DNA of 64,000 nt from Chaetoderma sp. LZ-2023a (Eukaryota; Mollusca; Caudofoveata; Chaetodermatida; Chaetodermatidae). The DNA lies in assembly GCA_034401795.1 (NCBI GenBank), contig CM067369.1:89371079-89435078 (forward strand), given 5' to 3'. Positions 22,037-33,418 of this stretch are shown piece after piece. Each line of letters starts with the position of its first letter. Within the stretch, counting starts at the first letter, position 1. The translations under genes were made by a program, and so were the position numbers. The notes beneath the pieces are model-generated. The model made no database searches, had not been told where the DNA came from, and saw only the letters and a program-made list of their open reading frames with translations.

Positions 22037-23398
22037 GAGGAGCGTATACAGAGACAATCACTCATATATTCGTAAGAACAGGAGGCCTTAAGGTATATGG
22101 CCAATTTATACAATCTAGCCGAAGTCCGGTGTTACATATCCGCTACTCCCGGAAAAGAGACTTACACAAAATGTCTCCTACAGAGTGATCGTCCCTACTG
22201 CTATAAACCTATCCAATTGAGCTAAATTAGTCCAGTTTAGTCGGCCACATGTCATGTTCGCGGAATGAGAACATGAACAGCGACCTCTGTGAAAAAGTGA
22301 TACTGTGGGGGGAACAAGGTGGTGAAGTTTTTGTTGCTGTATTGTGTAGCCTAGAAAACTGCGGTTCTAATGTTTTATTTAAAATAAGAAAACATATATA
22401 ACTAGGATGGCTACTGCCATAACTTATCACAGAACAGTAAAATAGAAGGTCGCACGACTTTGACAGTGCTTATTGGCACAAAAATAGGAATAATATATAC
22501 ATTAAAAGAATAAGTTATAAAAATGCAGTCTCAAACGACCGGACGATACCTGTTAGTCATCAGTACCTGTTACAGAAAGGTAATTCATGTATTACAATAA
22601 TAATATAATAATAACGGAAAAAGTTCTGGAATCACAGTAGTTGAGGCGTCACATATTTGGAATGTGAGATGGTATGATGCAGTAGTCAGCTGCTAGGAAA
22701 AGCTGCAGACGAACTGTCTGATGTGGCTCATTCTCAGGAATGGTGAAAAAAACCGTTTACGGTTGCGGATGGCTAGTAGTTAGTCACGTCTATGCACAAA
22801 GTTAATAATTTAAGTGGTGTTTAGAAGTTATGTACTGGTGCGGAAGTTGAAAGCTGCCCTGTTGTTATGAAGGGCTACGTTGAAAGTTAATAATGCGGAT
22901 GCATTCTGGCGCATCACAAGACAAGATGCAGCACATAGTTCATGCGATGCATCGGTCACTATTCTTTGACTGCTGTCAAAATGGTTCAAGTTTAACACAA
23001 AACATGTGCAGATTTGATTTACCACTGGTCGGCATGGTACAGCTGCTCTGGCAAGTTATCCATCGAGCACATCACTCGCCCTACATACTTAGACGAGCAA
23101 ACTTCGGGGCCAACATGCCCATCTGTATGAAGGTTCCTCTGTGATTGGTAGCTTGGGTCGCCTTGCTTAAATTTTGTTATTGCCCCTGGGTGATATCTTT
23201 CCCGGAGCATACAAAAAATGCGATGTGGATGTGGAGGCTAGTACCCCAGAGACAAGTGCTCAAGACTGAGAGGAACCGCAGTAGGCTATAGGGAGACCAC
23301 TATATGGTAAGCAGCTATGTTCGACTCGCTATTCTCATACCAGGTACTTCACCACCACCTTCTCTCTCTCGACTGCTCCTGAATCTAATTTTCCAGCA

Positions 23399-23482
23399 CC
23401 TTTTATACTACTCGTGACGTCACAATTGGAGCGCCACAGCCAATCAACGAGCAAGCTACAGAAACAGGGAAGCGATCACGTG
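23399..23482 (-). promoter_or_regulatory. Minus-strand Pol II promoter of block D copy 1
   Basis: Read right to left: CACGTG (23482-23477), a CCAAT box (23440-23444 on the plus strand, ATTGG on the minus), a perfect CRE palindrome TGACGTCA (23415-23422) and TATAAAAGG (23407-23399). Initiation would fall about 25-30 bases downstream, near 23370. Order and spacing are kept in copy 2 despite heavy divergence around it. Confidence 0.65.
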
Positions 23483-23937
23483 ATGCGCCATACAGTAAGT
23501 ATATGCTTGCGCTAATCATATGGTGAAGGATATTTTGAAAGGAATTTGCTGGTTCAATTAACGATAACTCTGTCATTTCTGGACCGATTTTAAAATAGTA
23601 AAAAGATTTTGAATCCTCGTGTCATTCTGGTCATGATCCAGTCCAAGAGCGACGAGGACAGTAGAAATTAAAGGAATTACCTGTACCAACTCGGTACAAA
23701 ATAGGATGCTTTTTCTCTCCAATGGTAACGCGTGTTGGCAAGCAATCTCTGACGCACGTGCATGCGCGCTAGGCGATCTCATGGACTTAGTCGTTTTACG
23801 AACCTCTCTTATATGGCGTTATACATGCGTACTGTCCTACCCAGGGGGGTATGCTTGTAATGTACCCGGTCCGATCATTCCATACCAAGACGGGCTGGGA
23901 TGGTTCATACCTGACCGGTCAATCTGCGCTACACTAC

Positions 23938-24595
23938 CCCCTCCTAGTTTGGCACCTGTGCCAAATGATATCGCAACACTTATCGAATGTCACAAGGCAC
24001 ACACTAGGCGAGAATTATAGACTTCTCGAGTAGGTGCATAGCCGAGAGGTGTAGTTCTGCGAGAGATGCGTAGTTCATTAGAGAAGGCACATAGACATGC
24101 GAAAGAGCTTGGGAGGGAGATATATATTTATTTTGATTTTTGTCCAGATATTTATTTTCCAGGCCTCTTCTTTTTTTTGTTTTTGATGCTGCGGTGCGTG
24201 CTCTTTTTTATTTGTTTTATTACCTGATTTGGCTCAAATTATAGCTCGTATGGGCGTTCTCTTGGGTGACGGATAATTAAATTTCCGCTAAGAACGCCCA
24301 AGCTCCAATGTACCCTAATTAAGATATATAAAAATAAAGTGTATATATATATATATATATATTAAAACTATACATATCATATACAGATGATATGTGAGGG
24401 CATGTGTACAGTGCAGTCCGTTATTGCGAATCCGCATGGATGGCTCTCACCATCCACATATCCATCTCATTTTCTGAAACGAGAATAAAAATAATAAGAA
24501 AATTATCAAATAATAATAAGTGATAAAGTCAATCAGGCAGCCCCCGCAATAGCTGGGATGGCATGATTTGAATAAAAGACAATATTCCTTGCCGT
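23938..24595. other. Non-coding, with a short inverted repeat
   Basis: GGGCGTTCT (about 24253) and AGAACGCCC (about 24293) form a perfect 9 bp stem around an AT-rich loop. A TA-dinucleotide run lies at 24338-24362. Nothing else is recognisable. Confidence 0.5.
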
Positions 24596-24695
24596 ATGCT
24601 GTGTACATACACCGCATAAGGTGTGTTTACAGCATAGGGATCCGCAATGATTATTTTGATGAGACACAGCTATGCGATAATTAGCATAGCTGTGT
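24596..24695. repeat. Two adjacent hairpins
   Basis: Hairpin 1 (24596-24635) pairs ATGCTGT with ACAGCAT and extends inward imperfectly. Hairpin 2 (24664-24695) is perfect: ACACAGCTATGC, an 8-base loop, then GCATAGCTGTGT. They lie 28 bases apart, downstream of the zinc-finger frame, and could act on its transcript or be foldback remnants. Confidence 0.6.
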
Positions 24696-25074
24696 AGTCA
24701 GCCTAGGGACGGGGTTTCAGTTTTAAAAAACCCATTAATAATAATAAGAAAATTATTTTTAAAAATAGCAAAAATTCACTTTTCCGCACACCTAATCAAA
24801 CATTCTTCCACATCCATGACAATAATGACCACAGGTGTTTGACGAAAAGTTCCCCTGGCAAGTCCGAATACCATGATCCATGTATGCTGGTTGTGGTGCA
24901 TGGTTACGAACTGCGGAAATGTTGCTGGTGGTGTTCTCCAAACTTGTGTCCGATAATGTTGCAGACAAATATGCAAATGTTCGATTTAGTATACGCGGTG
25001 TCGACGTGCTGCTGATGGTGGTGACTGTGGTATGCTGGGTCTTTGGATTGTCTCAGTTGCTGTGGATGCTGTCA

Positions 25075-26061
25075 TCATGGTGGTGGTCGCGGTGGTTGTC
25101 GCGGTGGTGTGCGCAGAGTTGCTGGTACTGAGGGTGGTGATGGTGCACGATGATGTTGCTGCTGTTGTAGTGAGTTTCCTGATCTTGGCAGCCCGTAAGA
25201 ATCTGCATGCGGAGGTACTGCTTGGATGTCTGGTGGGTGCGCGATGCAGCATTTCCCCGAGTACACTTTGTCTGGTGTGGTGGCCTTGCGGATTGCAGGA
25301 TTAACTGATGTGGTGTGGTGAGTCCTGGAAGCGGTGCTGGTGACGTCGGTTGTGGTGGTGCTGGTGTTGCACGATGGCGTGGTCGTGGTGCAGATTTCCT
25401 TGGCTGCTTTCTCTTCAATCGTTAAGTCTGGTGGTGAGGCAGAACAATCTGATATGTCGGGTAATGTTATTGATAACCTAGGTAATGTTATTGGCACAGT
25501 TAATACGACTGACCCGGATGTGACTGTTGTGGATACTGCTGGTGTCGAAACTGAGAGTGCTGCCAGTGCTGAAGTTACCGGTGCTGTCGGTGTGGTAGTT
25601 GCTGTGGTGGTGGTGGTTACTCCTGAAGCGGATGCTGGTGCGGATGCGAAAGCCATTTTAGAATGTGGTGAGTCAGGCTGCCGTCTCTTTCTTCTTTTGG
25701 TGTTGGCCATTTTCCTGGTTGGAATTACTTGCACAGGCTGATGGGCTTCCAATCGTGAACCAATTGCCTTGTCCTGTCCTCCGGGGTTAAGCATAACTAT
25801 CAACATGCGGTGTTTGGAGGATGAGGTGTGCGTGATTCCATAACAAGTGGCTGAATACAGGTATTTACAGTCTGAGCAATATGCCTGCTGGAGCAAATGA
25901 TCTCGTTTTACATGCAATTTCAAGTCCGAGTTTCTGGAGAATTCACGCTTACATGGCTGTCCATTATACAAAAGTGAGGTACACGGATATCTCTTAACAG
26001 TGTCCATCTGTGTTTCCTCTGCCGAGGTATTGGATAAAGCAAGATCTCCCGGAAGCGACAT
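25075..26061 (-). CDS. C2H2 zinc-finger protein, single open frame (328 aa)
   Basis: Residues about 25-55 (after VKRYPC) contain C-x9-C-x12-H-x4-H, including REFSRNSDLKLHVKRDH. This is a C2H2 finger with a long first Cys spacing. A second finger-like unit follows at about 62-83 (YCSDCKYLYS...H). After a basic segment (ANTKRRKRRQ, a likely nuclear signal) the protein becomes Ala/Thr/Ser/Val-rich, then Pro-rich, ending in QQQQHHRAPS and a proline run. It would be a nuclear nucleic-acid-binding protein. No catalytic domain is seen. It may be a host transcription-factor exon, or the N-terminal finger protein of a mobile element (R2/NeSL-type LINEs begin with C2H2 fingers). A downstream minus frame with a Cys/His cluster (24790-24970) may be a frameshifted continuation. 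Confidence 0.55.
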   Translation of the reverse strand: MSLPGDLALSNTSAEETQMDTVKRYPCTSLLYNGQPCKREFSRNSDLKLHVKRDHLLQQAYCSDCKYLYSATCYGITHTSSSKHRMLIVMLNPGGQDKAIGSRLEAHQPVQVIPTRKMANTKRRKRRQPDSPHSKMAFASAPASASGVTTTTTATTTPTAPVTSALAALSVSTPAVSTTVTSGSVVLTVPITLPRLSITLPDISDCSASPPDLTIEEKAAKEICTTTTPSCNTSTTTTDVTSTASRTHHTTSVNPAIRKATTPDKVYSGKCCIAHPPDIQAVPPHADSYGLPRSGNSLQQQQHHRAPSPPSVPATLRTPPRQPPRPPP

Positions 26062-26699
26062 TTCAACTCCGCATAATGCTATCTGTGGGACCGCAAATAC
26101 CTAACCTAACTTTCTTCCTAACTTTCCTTCATAATAAAACTTTCCTAATGGCCAACAATGTAATAAGAATAAATATAATAATAATACAGCAGAATTTAGT
26201 ATGCGACACGAAAGTAGCCTAATGCCCGATCTTCAATCGTGTCAGTTTGGAGGGAAGATAAAGTTTCAGTGCGCTCTTTCCTCCTTGTACAGGTTTTGGT
26301 GATGTCACAGGAGGGCGGATGACCGCGCACATAAAGTTCTGGGTGAGTTGGTCATCTCCATAGATGGATTTTGTGCGTTTTATTTTCCTGGAGTCTGATT
26401 GCATATTCCCTTCACAGGAAGAAGCTAAATATAAATATAAAAAGGAAGGAAGGCTGTCTTCATCTCCATTCCACAGAAAATCAGGTCTCCGATCAACGTT
26501 AAAATCGGGAACTACTTATTCCTGGGGACGCTAACTTTTTAGTTAGAGTGAAGCCACATCCAGCTAATATGCCACAAAAGCCGCTGAGGCCTCTACTGGT
26601 CTGCACCTATGACATCCCTTCAACATCTACATCCACACAAACAGCTGACACTAATACCACGCCTGTCAGCTCAGGTTACTGAGCGGCCTGGATTAAACA
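26062..26699. other. Non-coding between divergent zinc-finger frame and gypsy relic
   Basis: An AT-rich spacer is followed by a GA-rich stretch. It could include the LTR or leader of the relic downstream, but no LTR pair was identified. Confidence 0.35.
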
Positions 26700-28375
26700 A
26701 CGCCAGCATCGATGTAATAATGGGAAGCACACTCAGAGATGTTCATATTGTGGGTCGCCAACAGATAGCATGATGTTTTGTCGAAAATGGGCTAAACAGA
26801 TGCGCCGTCTGTCCTTGTGCTCTTCAATATGGGGCTGAAAAGCCTACTACACCCACTACACACACCTCGTCTACCGAACCAGCCTCATTGACCACCACAT
26901 CTTCACCACCGATTACGTCTGCTCTCATACAAAAGAAACAACAGTGCAAACAAATCAGTCCCTTCCGTACTAAACCACCTATTCCATTAAGTGAGGACAT
27001 TACCAAGCAGGGCTTCTATATCGAGGACCATAATGCGCAGGAAGAGGACGTTCCACACGCATCAATTGAAACACTTCCTGATACTCATCACAAAACATTC
27101 TACACATATGCATGTCTGTTCAGCGGTGTGCCAAGTAGTGCCACCGTTGACATGACACCTCTATCACAGTACATGCCGCTATGCGAGCATCCGACCTCAA
27201 ACCCACTACTATCTTCCTAGAAACCGCCACTGTAGTGCATGTCCGGGTGGCAGGAATAACCAACATCACAATACAAATAAAGGGTCATCGTTGCCTCAAT
27301 CCAAAACGATGCCCTTCTTGGTGCTGGCTTTCTCAGTGCTATAGAAACCATAATACACTGCAGACACCAAAAACTGGAGCTGCATGGACGCTGTATACCC
27401 CTCAGACTGAAGTCTTCGTTCTACGAAACTACTGCACTAATACTATCCAGCACCACTACAATCGAGCTGGGCCGAGTGACGTGTATGGGCCACTGCACCA
27501 CACCTTCATGACACCACACTGGAGCCTGATGCAGACTACATCGCTGCTTCTTAATGCTCTAGCCTGCGCATATTAGTTTCAACCACTAACAAAGACCAGG
27601 CACCTTTAAGGGTATTCAATGGCATGGCTGACGTTATCACACTTACGCCAAGCACCGACTGTGACCAGTTAATGGAGATTATTTTGGTGGAAACCTAGCA
27701 AAACACTCACGCACCATCGGAACTTACACACGACAATCTACCAGAACACCTACACGATCTATATTTATGCACCACACTGAGCTTAAATAGAGAACAAAAA
27801 CGTGGCGTATGCCGACTACAGTATGAGAGAGAGAGTTTCTTATCAGCCAATTTGGATCTGGGCGAGACTCAACTAGCATGCCACTCCATTGACACCAGTC
27901 ACAAATGACCAATTTGGCAACCAGTCCGACATCTCCCCATACATAAGGAAGAAGATACCCACCAACAAGTAACCAAAATCCTTAGAACAGACATCATCGA
28001 ATCTTCTGTCTCTTCATGGGCCAGCCCCACTGTCCAAGCCAGTTAAAAGGATGGATAATTACTATTTTGAATCGACGATTCTAGGCGAGTGGCTATTGGC
28101 AAGTGGCTACGGAGGGTGCTGATCATGACAAAATGGCTTTCACGTGCCGTGAGGGCCTGTTCCAATTACGTAAAACGCCTTACAGCCTCTGTAGTTTCCC
28201 GGGAATATGTAAGTGCCGATGGAGCATGTGCTCTGTAAGCTTCAAATCTTGCTATGTTATTTACACGACGTTATAGTATTTGGCCCCACTTTTGAACACG
28301 CTTTGGTGAACTTAACCGAAGTCTTGGAACACTTAAAAAATGCTAACCTTAAACTAAATGCCAAAAAGTCCCAAC
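26700..28375 (+). pseudogene. Decayed Ty3/gypsy retrotransposon (gag end, protease, partial RT)
   Basis: Fragments appear in the expected order across several frames. First is a Cys-rich knuckle, CSYCGSPTDSMMFC (about 26738-26780). Then comes a protease whose active site has decayed to ATVDMTP (about 27140), with the downstream flap DALLGAGFLSAIETIIHC (about 27308). Next is the RT entry PIWQPVRHLPIHKEED (about 27910), continuing to SWASPTVQAS. Finally YLHDVIVFG (about 28258) and LTEVLEHLKNANLKLNAKK are seen. The catalytic YxDD has become YLHD, much of the RT palm is deleted, and stops are frequent. No integrase is seen. Confidence 0.72.
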
Positions 28376-29919
28376 GTAGCATATATTAGTATTAATGAAT
28401 TTAGATTAAAGGCATGCAGGAGCATCTGGTTAATCAAGAAGGTAACAAAATAAGATGGGAAATCTGATTATATCTTTAAAACAAACTTGTAAATTTAAAA
28501 GATTTTGACATTTTGATGGAAATGGTAGATTTATATCAATGTTGGATATTGTGAACGAGTGGAATGGTAATCTTGCTCTCAAATCTAATATATATATATA
28601 TATATATTCAATTGTTCCTTCTAAATTCAATCAATTGGACAGCCCGCCATGTTTAAGTATTGTTCTCAGACTTCAATACAAATGGACATGCCTAATCAGT
28701 TCATGTATTTGCCTTAAATTGTTCAGTAAATAGCAAGACTTGGCAGTTCTAATGTTTCTCTAAAACTGTTCCTTAAATGGCATTGGCTTGGCAACTCTAA
28801 TGCTGGCAATCTCTTGTTTAAATTAAAACGTTCTTACCAGAGGTCAGCGTGTCCAGCACGGCAGTTACACTACTCTAGTTGACTCACGCAACACACACAC
28901 ACCGATAACAGGTAGTAATTTCCCACAATCAAGAATGCATGCCAACAGTCATGGCACTAAGGCGCTTCCGTAGTAAATCCTCCTTGAAAATAGTCTGACA
29001 GAACAGTTTATCTGAATTAATTATTCCTCTAACAATGCCTGTTCAGGGCGTAATCTTTGGTCAATGCTCCCATTGCCAGGCAGAATACATGCTGATCCGG
29101 CCGACAGCAGATGTATTCCATGCTCGTGCCGGGCGTCACTCTGTAGTGGCGTTCCCTAAGCAAGCATCTCTACCACTCAGCTGTAGACCAAGGTTAATAT
29201 TTCCCAGACAAATGTATGTCCTTGTGCTGGTGTGAAACAGTTCACTGCTCTGATTAGTAAGTGCCTCTGCGTATAAAGACAGTTACATCAGCTACTGCTA
29301 TAGTTTCTAGCTTTGCACACTATTGGACTAGGCGGAAAACACAAAGTGGTCCAGCATATAGCAACATCTTTCTGGCTGTTTCACTAATCCAAAGGAAATG
29401 TTATACAACCAGTGGCGTCCAATGTATAACACTGCCACTGTTTTACTAATACAACACAGCTATTCCATGCACACATAATAGTTTTGTAGATCAATTTGCA
29501 ATCACCGTATATTACATAATCTCGCCATAGATCAGCGTACACAACCTAACGTAAAGTGGCCTTAGTTCCAACTTATAAAAGAAATTGTCTTGTCCAGTAT
29601 TTTTACTTTAAACTAAGCAAATATGGGTGTAATTACTACCAGCAAAGAATTAGACTAATTAGTGTATACCAAACCCCCTTCACATTTTATGTTCTTTTTA
29701 TAACTCTAATGCGCGTTTCTATTAGAAATGCAAACAAACACATGATCTGTGAATAACAGAAGTAGCAAGCACCCTAATGGCAGAGAGGTTGACTACTGCA
29801 TGAAGAATCAAGGCAGCCATTGGCTGCCAGTTAACAGTTTGAATTTTATTCATCAATCTCTGGTAGTGGATGGTGAAGTTTTACAAGTTCAGAAGTTAAA
29901 TATGCTATAATTAAAATAC
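28376..29919. other. Non-coding, AT-rich
   Basis: It contains a short (AT)n run (28588-28608). The small open frames carry no motif. Confidence 0.45.
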
Positions 29920-30010
29920 TGCCGATTATTTTGAAACCAATTTGCCTGAAAGTCACTGCTGCCTCAGTCAGCAACAACTTTCAGTAAAATTGGTTTCAAA
30001 ATAGTCTAGA
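29920..30010. repeat. Hairpin repeat, complete copy
   Basis: ATTATTTTGAAACCAATTTG at the left pairs with AAATTGGTTTCAAAATA at the right around a CTGCTGCCTCAGTCAGCAAC centre. This is the most regular foldback copy of this family in the window. Confidence 0.65.
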
Positions 30011-30942
30011 TTTATATTTAGCTCACTTGATGATCTATAGCAGTATCTAGGTAGACATTGAATTTTATGACCGATGATGCTGCAAGGACAACTTGACTGG
30101 CTGGCTGGCGTTATGCCAGTAATAGTAAGCTACTATTACTAAATAAGTTAGAGAGTGAATTTCACTGACATTCTCTACAAATCGGTGATGACTCCATGTA
30201 TCAATGATCACAGAATTCCTAATTTATATTTTATTGTTTATTAACATGCCCCAAAACCCTAGAAGCATTTTATGCACATAATTCCATATATTAAATTTAG
30301 AAGCTTATGAGCTAATATCTCTTTAAAGTTCTGGTCGCATCCTCAGTTGTAACGACTCATGTAAAACCCCGCTATCACTGCCCCCATAAAATGTTACGAA
30401 TTAGTAACTTGATAGATGTTGATGGCACAATATATATTGAAACTAGAACGCATGTTCATGAGACAAATCCCAGTCTGCCTCTGCCTCTAGATGGTATATA
30501 TACATGTAGCAGTATATATCACCAGCACCAACTTCGTATTCCATTGCATAGATTAAAATGAAAGCAGGCTGACCTGGTAAATTGAGCGGATAGGATAGAG
30601 GTTATAAACCTACCATAGCTTGGTGTATTAATAAGCCTGCTTAACTAGGGTGGAGTAATCAGATCTTCGTATGTCTATGTAACTATTTTTGTCTAAAACT
30701 GCAACTGTTTTGATGGCTCAACGAACTGGAAGCGTTAATATTTCAAACACTTCGCTTGACTGAACAGATAAATATATACATGCATATAACATATACCAGG
30801 CTTGTTATCTTGGTTGCGCCCAATGAAGAGGCGGGAATTCCATAACTAAACTGAACTGAACTTTAGCTGACGTATGAATCGGATGACGCGTCTAGCTTCG
30901 CCATAGACATCTAACGTCTTGTATGTATTTGAAAATTAGCTT
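30011..30942. other. Non-coding, no recognisable feature
   Basis: AT-rich, with no open frame of note on either strand. Confidence 0.45.
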
Positions 30943-31463
30943 TTTGTTGAATATTTTGAAACTAATTCGACTGGGAGCTGTTGTATGTCTTTGATGAACG
31001 ACCCTCCAGTTAAATTAGTGTCAAAATATTCAAAAGCTTACATATATTTCGTTGAGATTGGGATTCTTGGACTTCAGGTTTCAAAGTATAGAACATGCAT
31101 AACAATGAAATAGAAAACACCCGCTCAATGAACTCAACGCCCCTCCCATCTCTAGCTAAGCTCCACCCGCTCCTTGCTCGTGTTGGAATCGATCGATCTC
31201 TGAACTCTCTGACTATCAATTGCCTGAACACTATACAGGTAAGCTATTGAATATTTTGGAACTAATTTGACTGGGCGCTGTTGCTGCCATACGTGCCAAC
31301 AGCATGTTTATTAAATAGTAGAGACATACAATTCGTACAACGTGTCGGGTTATTACGAGTTAAAGACGGGACAAATAGAATCATTTATGACGTTACGATT
31401 ATGACGTCATGCTACACGCAGCTTAGCTGATTATGACAGCATATGACGTCAGATGATAGATGG
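30943..31463 (-). repeat. Hairpin repeat plus family X copy X4 (minus)
   Basis: A hairpin copy lies at 30943-31035. X4 follows at 31463-31130 on the minus strand, carrying two TGACGTCA octamers (31444-31451 and 31402-31409), its own half hairpin (31238-31290) and the GATCGATCGATTCCAACACG tail. Order and content match X1 at 6701-7128. Confidence 0.65.
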
Positions 31464-32684
31464 CTACTCTGGAAAGGTGAATTGATTATCAAATGAGAAA
31501 CCACACGAACCAAGTACAGGATGTATAAATCACTTTCTCTCAATTATTAAACCACACGATAAAAGTAGACTGAATAATTTGAAAGGTATTTGACAAAAAG
31601 ATGTTACTAATACAGTCACTACACAAAGTACCAACAACATTCATTCAAATATGTGTCAAAATAATTAGCTGTTATATACCACTGGCCGCAGCACAGCTTT
31701 GTGAATCTATGTATTTGACTGAACGGTATCTGGCTCACTGAAAAGTTGTTGCTGTGAAAAACTTACTATACATCTTCGTGTTTGTATATTCCTACAAAAA
31801 AGCTGTGGCACGGCAACAACTGCGCTGCCACTCCCTCACAAAACAACAATTTAATGTTATTTATGATATAGCAATCACTTAGCTTACCTTATGACCAAAA
31901 CATAAAAGTAGCACTTCTAAAGATTATTAAATAGATAGTAGCACCAATGTGATACGCTCAGCATTTTTTAAATCCATTAATTTAAAAATCGCGAATCAGC
32001 AACAACTGCCACTCACTTAAACAATGATTTAATGCTTTTTATGATATTTTGACACTCGCAAAGCCGTTCCTTCTCTAGCCCTCCAGCCACACCTCGTGTC
32101 CCGTATCAATAGGTGCGAAGCGACCCATGGCGAACGGCAATATGGGCGAACGGAAATATGGGCGAACAGGCAAATGTGTGAAACGACTCGGCGTGCGAAC
32201 GGGAATCTGAGCGAAACGACCTGAATTCTCCAGATTATATGCTATATTAACCTTATAGCGAAGAGGTGTGGTCATGTGATATGCTATTTTAATAGCCTGG
32301 ATGTAAATAAAGTGAACATGAACATGATACAAGCAACTTGTCAGATGTGTTAATACAAATAATATCATTGTAAAATGTTCTGCCAGCTTCCACAGCTCCA
32401 GCTCCAGCGATCTCCTGGCAACTCTTCGTTTACGCTGTGAGGAGGCTGTACAGTGTAGGCATACACATTATCACTATTGTACATATTGCTGAGCTACTAC
32501 AGTTTTAAGATTTATTTAGGGTGTGACTTATGGGTCATGGGTGTGGTGTGGTGGGTGGTTGTAGACAACCATGAGCCAATCAGACTTCTCACTTGCTTTC
32601 GCATTTGCGTGTGGCAGCGAGATGCGGTAGAGGCTTTGGTTGGCGATTACGTTTTCTTTAGCTGTATGACGCTTACATCAGTGC
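31464..32684. other. Non-coding; short GGGCGAACGG repeat
   Basis: At 32125-32215 the motif GGGCGAACGG(A/C)AATATG recurs about four times with decay. The rest shows nothing recognisable. Confidence 0.45.
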
Positions 32685-32730
32685 ATGCGTGCGCGCGTGC
32701 GCGCGTGCTTGCGCGCGCGCGTGCGTGCTC

Positions 32731-32761
<31 letters not shown>

Positions 32762-32815
32762 TGTGTGGTAGAGCGCACCAACGTGCGTGCGTGCGTCCGT
32801 GTGCGCGTGCGCGTG
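32685..32815. repeat. (GCGT)n / (GC)n microsatellite
   Basis: Alternating purine-pyrimidine GTGC/GCGC runs with two interruptions. Such sequence can adopt Z-DNA. The Ala/Arg/Cys open frames over it are artefacts. Confidence 0.9.
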
Positions 32816-33112
32816 CGGTGCGAATGCGTCGAGTACGCCGATAAGAGGCTAAAGGCCGAGATATAGTCCGTTGTATCGTGGTTGTTTCGCCATTGCGAGG
32901 CGTTGGACAACTTTGGCACGACAGCTACGCGACTATAGCGATGATAGCGCTATAAACGTGCACGCGATTTGCCACTTTCGCACTGGCTGAGTCGCGTGCA
33001 GTTACATTATTAACAGCATCAACATGTGTTCTTGTTCGAAGACGTAGGAACAAGATCGGGTTATGTTCGTACTATATTAGAACGCAGACGTGAATTTGGA
33101 GAATACCACACA
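32816..33112. other. Non-coding, no recognisable feature
   Basis: Mixed composition; no frame or repeat stands out. Confidence 0.4.
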
Positions 33113-33186
33113 TAGCTGGCTGGCTGGCTGGCTAGGTGGGTGGGTGGGTGGATCGATGGATGGATGGATGGATGGATGGCTGGATC

Positions 33187-33222
<36 letters not shown>
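33113..33222. repeat. Compound microsatellite (GGCT)(GGTG)(GGAT)(GATA)
   Basis: Four tetranucleotide motifs follow one another, each differing from the previous by one base. This suggests successive point mutation and expansion. Confidence 0.9.
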
Positions 33223-33311
33223 TGCTTCAGTGTAACCTTGTTATTCACGCATCACCAGCAAATCCGGTCAGTATTTTCTGAGAAACAAATGCCGACAGAC
33301 TGGCATACAAA

Positions 33312-33418
33312 TGAAGAAACAAACAAACAAACAAACAAACACACATGCAGGCAGGCGGGCATGCAGACAGGCAGGCAGGAAGGCAGACCGGCAGGCAGGC
33401 AGGCAGGCAGGCAGCCAG
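33312..33418. repeat. Compound microsatellite (AAAC)n and (GGCA)n
   Basis: An AAAC run (about 33315-33342) is followed by an imperfect GCAG/GGCA run (33348-33418). Confidence 0.88.

Larger units (their letters stand above)
20270..23937 (-). repeat. Block D, copy 1 of a diverged 3.3-3.7 kb duplication
   Basis: The block aligns along its whole length, with many substitutions and small indels, to 58820-62097 in the same orientation. Anchors include ACAAAG-ACTGACTTCTAGAGC (20440; GACCGGCTTCTAGAGC at 58996), AACAATGGTACT (20625; 59171), GAGGAAAGT (20820; 59380), CTTTATTTATGC (21066), CCCAGAGATGCACTGCAG (21573; 60002), GAGACAATCACTC (22051) and the promoter cluster at 23399-23482. No long open frame is conserved. 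The minus strand carries the promoter and a conserved AATAAA (21072-21067), so a transcript of about 2.3 kb is possible. It could be an old mobile element or a duplicated non-coding gene. Confidence 0.72.

Noticed and set aside
25334-25741. Val-rich 135-codon plus-strand frame
   Set aside because: It is the antisense of the Ala/Thr-rich part of the zinc-finger frame.
32477-32919. Ala/Arg/Cys-rich frames near 32.7 kb
   Set aside because: They come from the GCGT microsatellite.
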